38,039 nt of DNA from Bacteroidales bacterium (GTDB lineage Bacteria > Bacteroidota > Bacteroidia > Bacteroidales > UBA12077). The DNA lies in assembly GCA_022360575.1 (NCBI GenBank), contig JAKSCO010000197.1, positions 1-38,039 on the forward strand. Reading direction: 5' to 3'. Below are positions 7,408 through 15,446 of this stretch, piece by piece; positions within the stretch are counted from its first letter, which is position 1; the number at the start of each line of letters is the position of its first letter. The notes beneath the pieces were generated by a model, which saw nothing but the letters and a program-made list of their open reading frames with translations, was not told where the DNA came from and did no database searches. Both the position numbers and the translations under genes were made by a program.

Positions 7408-8091
7408 TTATAAAACCTTTTTAATGTTTTCGGTTACAATATGTCCGTCGAATAACTGAACTATTCTGTGAGCTTTTTCTGCATCCGAAGGCGAGTGAGT
7501 TACCATAACAATAGTAGTTCCTTCGTTGTTTAACTCAGTTAAAAGAGCCATTACTTCTTCTCCATTAGCCGAGTCTAAGTTTCCTGTAGGCTCATCGGCT
7601 AATATCAATTTAGGATTTGTAACTACAGCTCGAGCAATAGCAACACGCTGTTGCTGACCTCCAGATAACTGCTGAGGGAAGTGTTTTTTTCGGTGCGACA
7701 TTTTCATTCGATCTAAAACTTCTTCAACTCTTTTTTTACGCTCAGAAGATGGCATATTCAAATACAAAAGCGGTAACTCTACATTTTCGAAAACTGTAAG
7801 TTCGTCTATTAAGTTAAAGCTCTGAAAAACAAAACCGATATTTGATTTTCTTAAATTTGTTCTTTGTCTCTCCGAATATTTCGAAACTTCTTCGTCGACA
7901 AAATGCAACTCGCCAGCAGTTGGATTATCTAATAAGCCTAAAATATTTAATAAAGTTGATTTCCCACAACCCGAAGGGCCCATTATTGCTACAAATTCGC
8001 CTTTATTAATATTCAAGTTTACTTTATTTAAAGCAGTAGTTTCTACTTCGTCGGTTCTAAACACCTTTACTAATTCGTTTGTTTTAATCAT
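7408..8091 (-). CDS. ABC transporter ATP-binding protein, MacB/LolD type
   Basis: This 227-residue ATPase has every hallmark: Walker A GPSGCGKST (38-46), Q-loop FVFQ (Q90), signature LSGGQQQRVAIARA (142-155), Walker B LILADEP with E167 and the switch His in MVTHS (H199). The length and the motif DEPTGNLDS are typical of the LolD/MacB/FtsE group, which power FtsX-type permeases that act on periplasmic substrates rather than moving them across the inner membrane. It follows the adaptor gene with a 34-bp gap and closes the operon before a strong terminator. No permease gene is in this operon, so its membrane partner must be encoded elsewhere. The cargo is unknown; macrolides, lipoproteins or peptides are all possible. 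Confidence 0.9.
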   Translation of the reverse strand: MIKTNELVKVFRTDEVETTALNKVNLNINKGEFVAIMGPSGCGKSTLLNILGLLDNPTAGELHFVDEEVSKYSERQRTNLRKSNIGFVFQSFNLIDELTVFENVELPLLYLNMPSSERKKRVEEVLDRMKMSHRKKHFPQQLSGGQQQRVAIARAVVTNPKLILADEPTGNLDSANGEEVMALLTELNNEGTTIVMVTHSPSDAEKAHRIVQLFDGHIVTENIKKVL

Positions 8092-8125
8092 AATTGTAAG
8101 TTTTAAATTGTATTATAGACTATTA

Positions 8126-9379
8126 TTATTTTAAAATTAATTGGTCAACATCGTTAAAGTTATCGTAGCTCGATACAATTACTTCTTCGCCCGGTTGTAA
8201 TCCATCTAATACCTCGTAATATTTAGGATTTTGGCGACCAATCGAAATATTTCGTTTTACAGCTAGGTTCCCGGTTTCGTCAACTACATACACCCATTGT
8301 CCTCCTGTACTTTGGTAAAAACCTCCGCGAGGAATCAATACTGCTTGTTTCGACTCTCCTAGTTCTAATTTAATTCTAAAAGTTTGCCCTATTCTTATCT
8401 GAGCAGGTTTTTCTGAAGAAAACACCATATCTACAGCAAAGCGTCCGGCATTAACCTCTGGATATACTTTACTTATTTTTAATTGATATTTAGATCCAGC
8501 AAATTCGAAACTTCCGGACAAACCTTTCTTTACACGAGCAATATAATGTTCGTCAATCTCAACCCTTAATTTGTAATTGTCTAATATATTAATTGTTCCT
8601 ATACGAGTTCCATAGGCAATCACCTCTCCTATTTCGGGGTTTAAGCTAGCCAACTGACCATTGCATGTAGCTTTAACATTTAAATTATCTAATCGACCCT
8701 GAATAATTTTTAAGTTATCTTGCATGCGCTTTATTTGGTTATCCATCAATCGTAGTTGATCTTTTTTATAAATCGAATCTCTTTTTAAAGCTTCTCGATA
8801 CAATCTGTATTTTTCTTTTGTGGCACTATACAACTCTAATGATTGGTCGAAATTTTCTTGCGAAATATGCTCTTCGGCTAAAAGCTTTTTATTGTAATCG
8901 AAATTTCTTTTTTGCATTTTCAACTGACGCTCTGTTTCTATTAATGTCTGGCGACGATTAAGTCTTTGTAGTTCTAAATTAATTTTTGTATTCTCGTATT
9001 CGTTAATTGATCTAGATACAGCAGCTTCGTTGTTCGAGATATCCAAAACAAGATTAGTATTACTTAATCTTAATATTACATCTCCTTTGGTTACCATGCT
9101 TCCTTCTTCAATTAATATTTCTTCAACACGACCACCTTCAATTGCATCTAAGTATACTGTACGTATAGGTTCAACCGTACCTATTACAGCTATATAATCC
9201 TTAAACTCACTAGCAACAATCGACTCTATTGTTATTTTTTCTTTTTCGACTTTCAATTTCGAACTCTTATCTCCAAATAAAATGTTGTAGGCAACAAGGA
9301 TTAAAAAAAGACCTCCAACAGTAAACCAAATAGTTTTTTTATTTAGCCATTTATGTTTTTTTTCTATAACTCTATCCAT
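8126..9379 (-). CDS. HlyD/MacA-type periplasmic adaptor subunit
   Basis: This 417-residue protein has an N-terminal membrane anchor (about residues 17-34, WFTVGGLFLILVAYNIL), a first lipoyl half (IRTVYLDAIEGGRVEEILIEEG, about 75-96), a long alpha hairpin rich in Gln, Lys and Arg (about 115-225), the second lipoyl half (NVKATCNGQLASLNPEIGEV) and beta-barrel plus membrane-proximal domains ending in DGLQPGEEVIVSSYDN. This is the standard adaptor layout of tripartite ABC efflux pumps, bridging an inner-membrane permease to TolC. It is the first gene of a two-gene operon with a LolD-like ATPase. The operon is divergent from a sigma-54-type regulator, and the intergenic palindromes suggest that this regulator controls it. 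No permease or TolC is adjacent. Confidence 0.9.
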   Translation of the reverse strand: MDRVIEKKHKWLNKKTIWFTVGGLFLILVAYNILFGDKSSKLKVEKEKITIESIVASEFKDYIAVIGTVEPIRTVYLDAIEGGRVEEILIEEGSMVTKGDVILRLSNTNLVLDISNNEAAVSRSINEYENTKINLELQRLNRRQTLIETERQLKMQKRNFDYNKKLLAEEHISQENFDQSLELYSATKEKYRLYREALKRDSIYKKDQLRLMDNQIKRMQDNLKIIQGRLDNLNVKATCNGQLASLNPEIGEVIAYGTRIGTINILDNYKLRVEIDEHYIARVKKGLSGSFEFAGSKYQLKISKVYPEVNAGRFAVDMVFSSEKPAQIRIGQTFRIKLELGESKQAVLIPRGGFYQSTGGQWVYVVDETGNLAVKRNISIGRQNPKYYEVLDGLQPGEEVIVSSYDNFNDVDQLILK

Positions 9380-9433
9380 TATTCTAATTTTTTGTAAGAT
9401 TTATTTAGATTCTCACAAAAGGAATCATTAATT

Positions 9434-9440
9434 ATGCCAA
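9434..9440 (-). promoter_or_regulatory. Weak candidate -24 element upstream of the adaptor gene
   Basis: The minus strand reads TTGGCAT here, resembling the GG half of a sigma-54 promoter; ten bases further on there is GA where GC is expected at -12. Initiation would fall near 9413, about 90-130 bp from the palindromes at 9503-9542, a usual enhancer distance. The match is incomplete, so this is only a suggestion. Confidence 0.25.
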
Positions 9441-9502
9441 AAGGCTTTTGACTTTGAGCAACTGGTATTTACAAAAAATATTGTTTTTTTAAGCAGCCGA
9501 AA

Positions 9503-9542
9503 GTGTCCGATTTCAAAACATCCAGAGTCCGGAATCGGACAC
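9503..9542. promoter_or_regulatory. Palindromic operator/enhancer between divergent adaptor and regulator genes
   Basis: GTGTCCGATT (9503-9512) is the exact inverted copy of AATCGGACAC (9533-9542). Within it GTCCGGAATCGGAC (9527-9540) is a tighter palindrome around a GAAT centre, so there are at least three GTCCG half-sites. GC-rich dyads like this in an AT-rich intergenic region are what an NtrC-type, Fis-HTH regulator binds. The regulator encoded 72 bp away is the obvious candidate (inference). Confidence 0.6.
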
Positions 9543-9613
9543 TAAGATATTATTTTTATTGTATATTTACGTTTTATATTTCAATAAACTTAAATTACTT
9601 ATAATTATTGATT

Positions 9614-10990
9614 ATGGGCGAAAGAATAGGGAAAATTCTCGCAATAGATGACAATGAAGATATATTATTTGCTCTAAAATTACTTTTAAAGAATCACGTT
9701 GAGCTTATAAAGACCGAGACTAAACCAGAAAAAATTCCAGAGATATTAAATAACGAAAGTTTTGACGTTATCCTTTTAGATATGAATTTCACTAAAGATG
9801 CTATTAGTGGACAAGAAGGTTTTGACTGGTTAAATAAAATACTCGAAATCGACCCAGATGCTGTTGTTGTATTTATTACAGCTTATGGCGATGCCGAAAA
9901 AGCGGTAAAAGCGATAAAATCGGGAGCTACCGATTTTGTTTTAAAACCTTGGCAAAACGAGAAAATCTTAGCAACAATATCATCAGCAATAAGACTTCGA
10001 AAATCAAAAAGCGAAGCATCAAATTTAAAAAACAAACAAAAAGCAATCAGCGCAATCCAAGATCAACCTTTTCATGAGTTTATTGGAAATAGTGCCGAAA
10101 TGCAAAAAGTTTTTAATACAATAAACAAAGTTGCAAAAACAGATGCTAATATTCTTATCTTGGGCGAAAACGGAACAGGGAAAGAGCTAGTGGCAAGAGC
10201 TCTACACCGAAACTCATTACGTAAAGACGAGGTATTTATTAGTGTTGATTTAGGGTCGATAGCCGAAACTTTATTCGAAAGCGAACTGTTTGGACACACC
10301 AAAGGAGCTTTTACCGATGCAAAAAAAGATAAACAAGGCAGATTTGAAATAGCCTCGGGAGGTACTTTATTTCTCGATGAAATAGGAAATTTATCACTAC
10401 CAATGCAGGCCAAATTGCTTACAGCCTTAGAACGAAGAGAAATTACCCGCGTCGGAGCAAATAAATCAAATAAAATTGATGTTCGATTAATTTGTGCCAC
10501 AAACAATGATATACACACAATGGTTCATGACGAATCATTCAGACAAGATTTATTGTACAGAATTAATACTGTCGAAATCCATCTGCCTCCATTAAGAGAC
10601 AGAATCAGTGATATTCCGTTATTAGCTGAACACTTTTTAGGTATTTACTCTAAAAAATATCGCAAATCAATTAAAGGGATTAGCTCGGATGCTATGAAAA
10701 AACTATCGCAATACCAATGGCCCGGCAATGTTCGTGAACTACAACACTCATTAGAAAGAGCTGTTATTATGAGCGATTCCAATACAATCCAGCCCGATGA
10801 TTTCTTTCTTTCGAGTAAGAACGAAAAAGGAACCGAAATTCAAATAAACTCGTACAACCTCGAAGAAATTGAAAAGAATATCATTGTTAAAGTATTAAAA
10901 CAAAACCAAGGCAATGTTAGTCAGGCCGCAGGAATACTAGGGCTTACAAGAACATCATTATATCGAAGGATGGAAAAATATGGTCTTTAG
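9614..10990 (+). CDS. Sigma-54-type response regulator (REC, AAA+, Fis HTH)
   Basis: This is a 458-residue protein started at the ATG at 9614; a TTG two codons earlier is in frame but unlikely. The receiver domain has D12/D13, phospho-acceptor D56 in LLDMN, T89 and K111. The AAA+ domain has Walker A GENGTGKE (184-191), the sigma-54 loop as GAFTDA (231-236) and Walker B TLFLDE (251-256), followed by LLYRINTVEIHLPPLRDR. The C-terminus carries a Fis-type helix-turn-helix (NVSQAAGILGLTRTSLYRRM). It should activate sigma-54 promoters when phosphorylated by the kinase whose gene overlaps its end by 11 bases. The divergent MacA/LolD-like operon and the palindromes at 9503-9542 are its likely target. 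GAFTDA instead of GAFTGA keeps the key Phe and Thr. Confidence 0.93.
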   Translation: MGERIGKILAIDDNEDILFALKLLLKNHVELIKTETKPEKIPEILNNESFDVILLDMNFTKDAISGQEGFDWLNKILEIDPDAVVVFITAYGDAEKAVKAIKSGATDFVLKPWQNEKILATISSAIRLRKSKSEASNLKNKQKAISAIQDQPFHEFIGNSAEMQKVFNTINKVAKTDANILILGENGTGKELVARALHRNSLRKDEVFISVDLGSIAETLFESELFGHTKGAFTDAKKDKQGRFEIASGGTLFLDEIGNLSLPMQAKLLTALERREITRVGANKSNKIDVRLICATNNDIHTMVHDESFRQDLLYRINTVEIHLPPLRDRISDIPLLAEHFLGIYSKKYRKSIKGISSDAMKKLSQYQWPGNVRELQHSLERAVIMSDSNTIQPDDFFLSSKNEKGTEIQINSYNLEEIEKNIIVKVLKQNQGNVSQAAGILGLTRTSLYRRMEKYGL

Positions 10991-12323
10991 AAATTTTAAA
11001 CTAGTAGTTCTTTTTAGAATATTGTTGCTTACCGCGACAATATTTCTTTTTTTCTATGCATTAACCTTAAGCTATTTAACAACCCCGTTCTTAATTGGGC
11101 TTATTATTGTTTTTGAAATATACTCACTATTTAAATATCTTGATAAAACCAACAGAGATCTGGCTAGTTTCTTAGAATCAATTCGCTTTTCTGAATTTTC
11201 ACGTTCTTTTAAAATTGAAGGCATGGGATCGTCGTTTGACGAATTAAACAAAGCTTTTAATGATGTAATTTTAGATTTCCAGAAAGTTCGTTCAGAGAAA
11301 GAAGAACAATATCAGTATCTACAAAGTCTTGTCAGAAATATCGATGTTAGTTTAATTACCTATCAACGCAATGGAGTAGTTGATATGGTTAACAACTCAT
11401 TCAAGAAATTATTTCAAATAAATAGCCTTAAAAATATTCACGATTTAAACGAAATTAGCTCCGAACTGGTTGATACTCTCTTAACATTAGAACCAGGAAA
11501 TAATAAATTAGTAAAAATTCAGGCCGACGACGATATCTTACAATTAGCAATATCAGGAATCGAGTTTAAAATCCATAACAAGAGTATTGTTCTTGTTACA
11601 ATTAAAGACATTCAGAATGTTTTAGAAGATCAAGAAACCGAAAGTTGGCAAAAACTTATTCGTGTTTTAACACACGAAATAATGAATTCAATTACACCTA
11701 TATCATCTATTACATCTACCTTAGATTTAATGCTAAAAGATTCTAAGTCTCACGATACAGAACCAGACAAAGATTCGGTAGAAGATATCCATATGGCAAT
11801 CCAAACAATAAACAAACGAAGCAACGGACTTTTACACTTTGTAAATACTTACCGAAACTTAACCAAGATACCTAAGCCTAATTTTAAGATTGCTAAGATT
11901 AATGAGGTTTTAAGTGATATTCACTTACTCGTAAAAGAAGAAATAAAGGCAAGCAATGTCGATTATAAAGTTACTGTAACACCCGAGTCTATTGAGTTTA
12001 ATGCCGACACAAAGTTAATCGAACAAGTATTGATAAACCTTATAAAAAATGCGATTCATGCATTAGAAGAAAGAGAAAATCCATTGATAAGAGTTAAAGC
12101 TTATTATAATAAACGAGGGAGAGTTACAATTCAGGTTTCTGACAACGGACAAGGTATCTTACCTGATGTTTTAGATAAGATTTTCATCCCGTTTTTTACT
12201 ACAAAGCCAAAAGGATCGGGCATTGGACTTAGCTTATCAAAACAAATTATGCGTTTACACGGAGGCTCTATTACCGCAACCTCAGAAATAGATAAAGGAA
12301 CTACATTTACATTAACTTTTTAA
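10980..12323 (+). CDS. Sensor histidine kinase partner of the sigma-54-type regulator
   Basis: This 447-residue protein begins with two close membrane segments (about 9-31 and 33-54) with almost no periplasmic loop, so it probably senses a signal in the membrane or cytoplasm. A PAS-like segment follows (about 110-205, with LITYQRNGVVDMVNNSFKKL). The dimerisation/phospho-acceptor helix has H232 in LTHEIMNSITP. The ATPase domain shows the N box NLIKNAIHAL (N357), DNGQGI (388-393), FTTKPKGSGIGLSLS and HGGS. All catalytic motifs are present. Its ATG lies inside the end of the regulator gene (11-bp overlap), which points to a two-component pair made together. The short loop and the neighbouring efflux-type genes suggest envelope stress or a lipophilic compound as stimulus, which is inference. 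Confidence 0.92.
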   Translation: MVFRNFKLVVLFRILLLTATIFLFFYALTLSYLTTPFLIGLIIVFEIYSLFKYLDKTNRDLASFLESIRFSEFSRSFKIEGMGSSFDELNKAFNDVILDFQKVRSEKEEQYQYLQSLVRNIDVSLITYQRNGVVDMVNNSFKKLFQINSLKNIHDLNEISSELVDTLLTLEPGNNKLVKIQADDDILQLAISGIEFKIHNKSIVLVTIKDIQNVLEDQETESWQKLIRVLTHEIMNSITPISSITSTLDLMLKDSKSHDTEPDKDSVEDIHMAIQTINKRSNGLLHFVNTYRNLTKIPKPNFKIAKINEVLSDIHLLVKEEIKASNVDYKVTVTPESIEFNADTKLIEQVLINLIKNAIHALEERENPLIRVKAYYNKRGRVTIQVSDNGQGILPDVLDKIFIPFFTTKPKGSGIGLSLSKQIMRLHGGSITATSEIDKGTTFTLTF

Positions 12324-12377
12324 ACCTATTGTTTCGATTTATAAAAAAGGAGAGTAATACCAGAACATCAATATAAA

Positions 12378-12430
12378 ATAATGCCAATTGCATCTATATT
12401 CAGAAAAAAGAAACAATTGGCATTATTATA
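12378..12430. terminator. Bidirectional terminator between convergent genes
   Basis: ATAATGCCAATTG (12378-12390) pairs perfectly with CAATTGGCATTAT (12414-12426) around a 23-base A-rich loop. It lies between the kinase gene end (12323) and the hydrolase-like gene end (12432) and can serve both strands. Confidence 0.7.
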
Positions 12431-12431
12431 T

Positions 12432-13466
12432 TTATTTTACCAAACGAGCAATATAAATCGCTCTTTTTAATATACTGTCTCTACTTTGATTTCTGTTCGT
12501 AACCAAAAACACCGTAACGTTTGATTCGGGCAAATGCACCCATACATTCTCAAAATTATTGCCATTACTACCCATCCAATAAGTTAAATGGTCATCCTTT
12601 TTTATAACATACCAACCCAAACCAAAATTAATTCGATTGTTAATTCTCTGAAAAATCAACTTATTGGTCTCGCTCTTAAGAAAAGTTTTTTTCGAGAAAA
12701 AAGCATCATTTAATTTCTTAAAATCGCGAATAGACAAAAACACATTTTTCTGCCCAAACTCATCCAGTCTACTCAACTCATCAACCAAATTATACGAATA
12801 CAACGATAAAGCCTTATGTCCACGCATAAGCTTTTCTTTTTTACATTTATCTAAATATTTAGGTTTTATCCGTAATTTTCGATAAACCTTTCTATTTGTA
12901 TAATTATAATACGATTTTTTTGATTTCTTTTCGACAAGTAAAATAAGCAAAGCTAAATCAGAATTTGAATACCCCCAATGAGTTCCTGTCTCAAAATTTA
13001 ACGAATCAGAGTTAAGCAAAAAATCTAATACTTCTTTAGGCTTTTTAGTTCCTTCAAAACTTTTTAATCCAGATGTATGCTCCAATAAGTTCCGAATTGT
13101 TATTTTATTTCCGTAAGCCGGAAATTTTTCAAATACCGAACTAAGAGGCTCATTCAAATCCAGCTTCCCTTTCTCGTACAAATTCATAATAGCCAACATC
13201 GTTACTATTCTTCTCATTTTTCCGAAATAAAAATAATGCTGGGAAGTAAGCTTTTCTTTAGTTTCGATATTAGCCGAACCATATACCTTTTCAAAAACAG
13301 TTTTATCGTTTTGGTATACACCTAAAATAGCTCCTGGGAAATTTCCCTCATAAAAATAAAATAACTTATCTATGTCTAACGAATCTTGCTTACTTATACT
13401 TTGCGAAAAAACATTCATCAAAGACATATTTATAATTATAATCGTAAAAAAATATCTCATAACCAT
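12432..13466 (-). CDS. Degenerate serine hydrolase (beta-lactamase class C fold) protein lacking the SxxK nucleophile
   Basis: This 344-residue secreted protein has a signal peptide (MRYFFTIIIINMSLMNVFSQ). The body follows the CubicO/class C beta-lactamase pattern: PGAILGVYQNDKTVFEKVYG (44-63), IRNLLEHTSGL (124-134) and a retained YSN motif (Y166-N168). At the place of the nucleophile SxxK the sequence is GKMRR (82-86), so the catalytic Ser is Lys83 and the Lys is Arg86. The third motif (HTG/KTG) is also not clear; WMGSNGNN stands there. Hydrolysis by the usual mechanism seems impossible, and a binding role is more likely. The start could equally be the second ATG at 13460, which has AAAGGA six bases upstream. 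It follows the TPR gene by 9 bases and is probably co-transcribed. Confidence 0.8.
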   Translation of the reverse strand: MVMRYFFTIIIINMSLMNVFSQSISKQDSLDIDKLFYFYEGNFPGAILGVYQNDKTVFEKVYGSANIETKEKLTSQHYFYFGKMRRIVTMLAIMNLYEKGKLDLNEPLSSVFEKFPAYGNKITIRNLLEHTSGLKSFEGTKKPKEVLDFLLNSDSLNFETGTHWGYSNSDLALLILLVEKKSKKSYYNYTNRKVYRKLRIKPKYLDKCKKEKLMRGHKALSLYSYNLVDELSRLDEFGQKNVFLSIRDFKKLNDAFFSKKTFLKSETNKLIFQRINNRINFGLGWYVIKKDDHLTYWMGSNGNNFENVWVHLPESNVTVFLVTNRNQSRDSILKRAIYIARLVK

Positions 13467-13475
13467 TCCTTTATT

Positions 13476-14807
13476 TTAGTTTTGACAATACATTACCTTT
13501 TTTTCTTCGGCCGGTTTATAGCCCAAATCTATAGCTTTCGAAAAATCAACACATGCACCTTCCATATCTTTTGCATTTACTTTCGAAATTCCTCTATTGC
13601 AAAACACCTCACCATCTAATGGATTATGCACCAAATAAACATCATAATCAACAATAGCTTCTTTATGCTGCCCCATTAAACCTTTCGATACAGCACGAGC
13701 TAAATATGCATCGTAATAATTATTTTTAAACTGAATTGCCAAACAAAATTCTGTTACTGATTTCTTAAACATTTGTCTGAAAGCATAAACAACCCCTTTG
13801 GTATAGTGAGCCTCGGGATAAGATTGTTTTTGCTGAATTGCCAAGTTCAATTCTTTTAATGCATCATTTAATTTTTTCTGTTTTATATAAATCAGAGCTT
13901 GTCGATAATACAACTCAGCATCTTTACTATTTATTTTTTTTGCTTTTTGTAAATATTTTAAAGCCTCTTCATAGTTTTTTAATTTCGAATATGAAACTGA
14001 CATATATTTTAAATTATCAAAATTCGCAGGAGTACTCTCAAATACTTTTAAGAAATCGCTAACCGCTCCCTGATAATCCTGAATCTGATATTTAAAATAT
14101 CCTCTTTGATAATAAGCATCAATATTACCTTCATCTAATTCTATTATTGCATTATAGTCAGAAATTGCTCCCTTATAATCAGAATTATCAATTCGGTATT
14201 TCACCCTACGATTGTAAGCATCTAAATTTTTATTATCAATTTCTAATGATTTATTAAAATCTAATATCGAAGTCTCAAGGTCACCTAGATTAGCCCAAAC
14301 AATCCCCCTCTGATGATAGGCTTCTGCATACAAAGAATCTATTTTTATAGCTTCGGTTAAATCTTTAAGAGCCTCTTTGTTATTATTTAAACTCGAATTA
14401 GATAAACCTCTAAAATAATATATATCAGCATTTTTATTGCCAAAGCCAATAACCTTATCTAAATCTTGGACAGCAGCTTTAAAGTTTTTTAATTTAATAT
14501 AGACTAAAGATCGATTAAAAAAGTTTTCTGAAGTTTCGACTAAAGACAACAAAAAGTTATAATCAACTAAAGCCTCCTGCATTTTATCTGAATTGTAATA
14601 CAATTTAGCCCTTAATGCTAAAGCCTGAATATTTTCCTCATTAAATTTTAAGGCTTTATTTAAATTCTCAAGCATCATATCTTTCTTTAGCGAGTCTTGA
14701 AAAATTAAAGCTTCGTTGTAATAATAATTAGAGATTTTGGGTTTCGATACAAAATAAACAACTGCTATAATAAGAATAGCACCAACCAAAAACAACCATT
14801 TTTTCAT
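13476..14807 (-). CDS. Membrane-anchored TPR repeat protein
   Basis: This 443-residue protein begins with a hydrophobic segment (residues 4-21, WLFLVGAILIIAVVYFVS) that acts as a signal anchor or uncleaved signal. The rest is a chain of about eleven tetratricopeptide repeats of 34 residues, with recurrent patterns such as AYHQRGIVWANLGDLETSIL, DYNAIIELDEGNIDAYYQRG and LYYRQALIYIKQKKLNDAL. TPR superhelices bind peptides and assemble complexes; no enzymatic domain is present. It probably sits in the periplasm attached to the inner membrane. It is the first gene of a pair with the degenerate serine-hydrolase-fold protein, which suggests that the two may interact (inference). The partner or process is unknown. 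Confidence 0.85.
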   Translation of the reverse strand: MKKWLFLVGAILIIAVVYFVSKPKISNYYYNEALIFQDSLKKDMMLENLNKALKFNEENIQALALRAKLYYNSDKMQEALVDYNFLLSLVETSENFFNRSLVYIKLKNFKAAVQDLDKVIGFGNKNADIYYFRGLSNSSLNNNKEALKDLTEAIKIDSLYAEAYHQRGIVWANLGDLETSILDFNKSLEIDNKNLDAYNRRVKYRIDNSDYKGAISDYNAIIELDEGNIDAYYQRGYFKYQIQDYQGAVSDFLKVFESTPANFDNLKYMSVSYSKLKNYEEALKYLQKAKKINSKDAELYYRQALIYIKQKKLNDALKELNLAIQQKQSYPEAHYTKGVVYAFRQMFKKSVTEFCLAIQFKNNYYDAYLARAVSKGLMGQHKEAIVDYDVYLVHNPLDGEVFCNRGISKVNAKDMEGACVDFSKAIDLGYKPAEEKKVMYCQN

Positions 14808-15246
14808 ACGCTTATATTTTTAAAAAATTAATATTATTTCTATTTATTGTTCTTTTTTGCAAAAATTGTTTTTTATCTCTCGGGTATATTAAATCATAAA
14901 ACCTTTAATATTCAAGGCTCAACACTTGATCCTTGCAACATTAATAATGTGTATTAAACTTTATTTATCACAAAGACTTCATCTACTAAGGCTTACACAC
15001 AACAAAAATCATTACACACAATGTATTTATCTCGATTATTTGTGCCTAAAAAATAATTCATGATGCAATCTGTTTGTCGCTTTAATTTACACCAAGCAAT
15101 TATATGAAAAAATAATTATTTTGTTACATAATAGTGGAAATTGTGAATCTTTTCTACAATCAAACTGAGAGTAAAATTTCATCTTGAATCTATCAAAAAA
15201 TAAAGTGATTTAAAAAATGGAATCTGTAAGTAAAGTAAAAAAAGAA
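14808..15246. other. Intergenic region with no recognisable gene
   Basis: The region is AT-rich with many stops in all frames. I see no tRNA, conserved RNA or repeat matching the rest of the window. It must hold the promoter for the TPR gene and the transcription end of the SRP RNA (T-rich on the minus strand at about 15230-15246). Confidence 0.5.
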
Positions 15247-15343
15247 GGGCAAGCTACTTACATCGCACCGCTACAACCTTCTACCCTTGCTATCTTCCGA
15301 TCCTGGGGGAGTTCAAAGGGAGCTGGTCGTGTAAGACTTGCCC
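15247..15343 (-). ncRNA. ffs: Signal recognition particle RNA (4.5S, small bacterial type)
   Basis: Read on the minus strand, the ends GGGCAAG and CTTGCCC pair, and the apical part carries CCAGGATCGGAAGATAGCA, the conserved SRP hairpin with GGAA tetraloop and the asymmetric loop that binds the M domain of Ffh. The 97-base length fits the small bacterial type. On the minus strand the 3' end runs into TTCTTTTTTT, a terminator-like T tract. The promoter upstream is a near-perfect Bacteroidota type. The RNA guides ribosomes making membrane proteins to the membrane with Ffh and FtsY. The exact 5' end may lie a few bases upstream, since the promoter spacing points to about 15345. Confidence 0.92.
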
Positions 15344-15350
15344 GAGGGCA

Positions 15351-15381
15351 CAAAAGTAGAAAAATATCGAATCTTTTCAAA
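15351..15381 (-). promoter_or_regulatory. Promoter of the SRP RNA gene
   Basis: On the minus strand TTTG (15381-15378), a spacer of exactly 19 bp and TACTTTTG (15358-15351) match the -33 and -7 boxes of the Bacteroidota housekeeping sigma factor. The RNA starts about 6-8 bases further. Confidence 0.85.
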
Positions 15382-15411
15382 TAATTAATCATTTATTTTT
15401 GCGAAAACTGG

Positions 15412-15419
15412 TATCTTTG
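15412..15419 (+). promoter_or_regulatory. Candidate -7 box for the DUF4199 gene
   Basis: TATCTTTG matches TAnnTTTG and would give a leader of about 22 bases before the ATG at 15447. No TTTG is found at the proper distance upstream, so only half of the promoter is supported. Confidence 0.45.
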
Positions 15420-15446
15420 TTTTCAACTTATCAATAATCACATATA

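Noticed and set aside
9411-9440. Full sigma-54 promoter for the adaptor gene
   Set aside because: The -24 half (TTGGCAT) is present but the -12 GC is GA, so I keep it only as a weak candidate.
9608-9613. TTG start two codons before the response regulator ATG
   Set aside because: The ATG at 9614 begins the receiver domain properly (MGERIGKILAIDDNED); TTG adds nothing.
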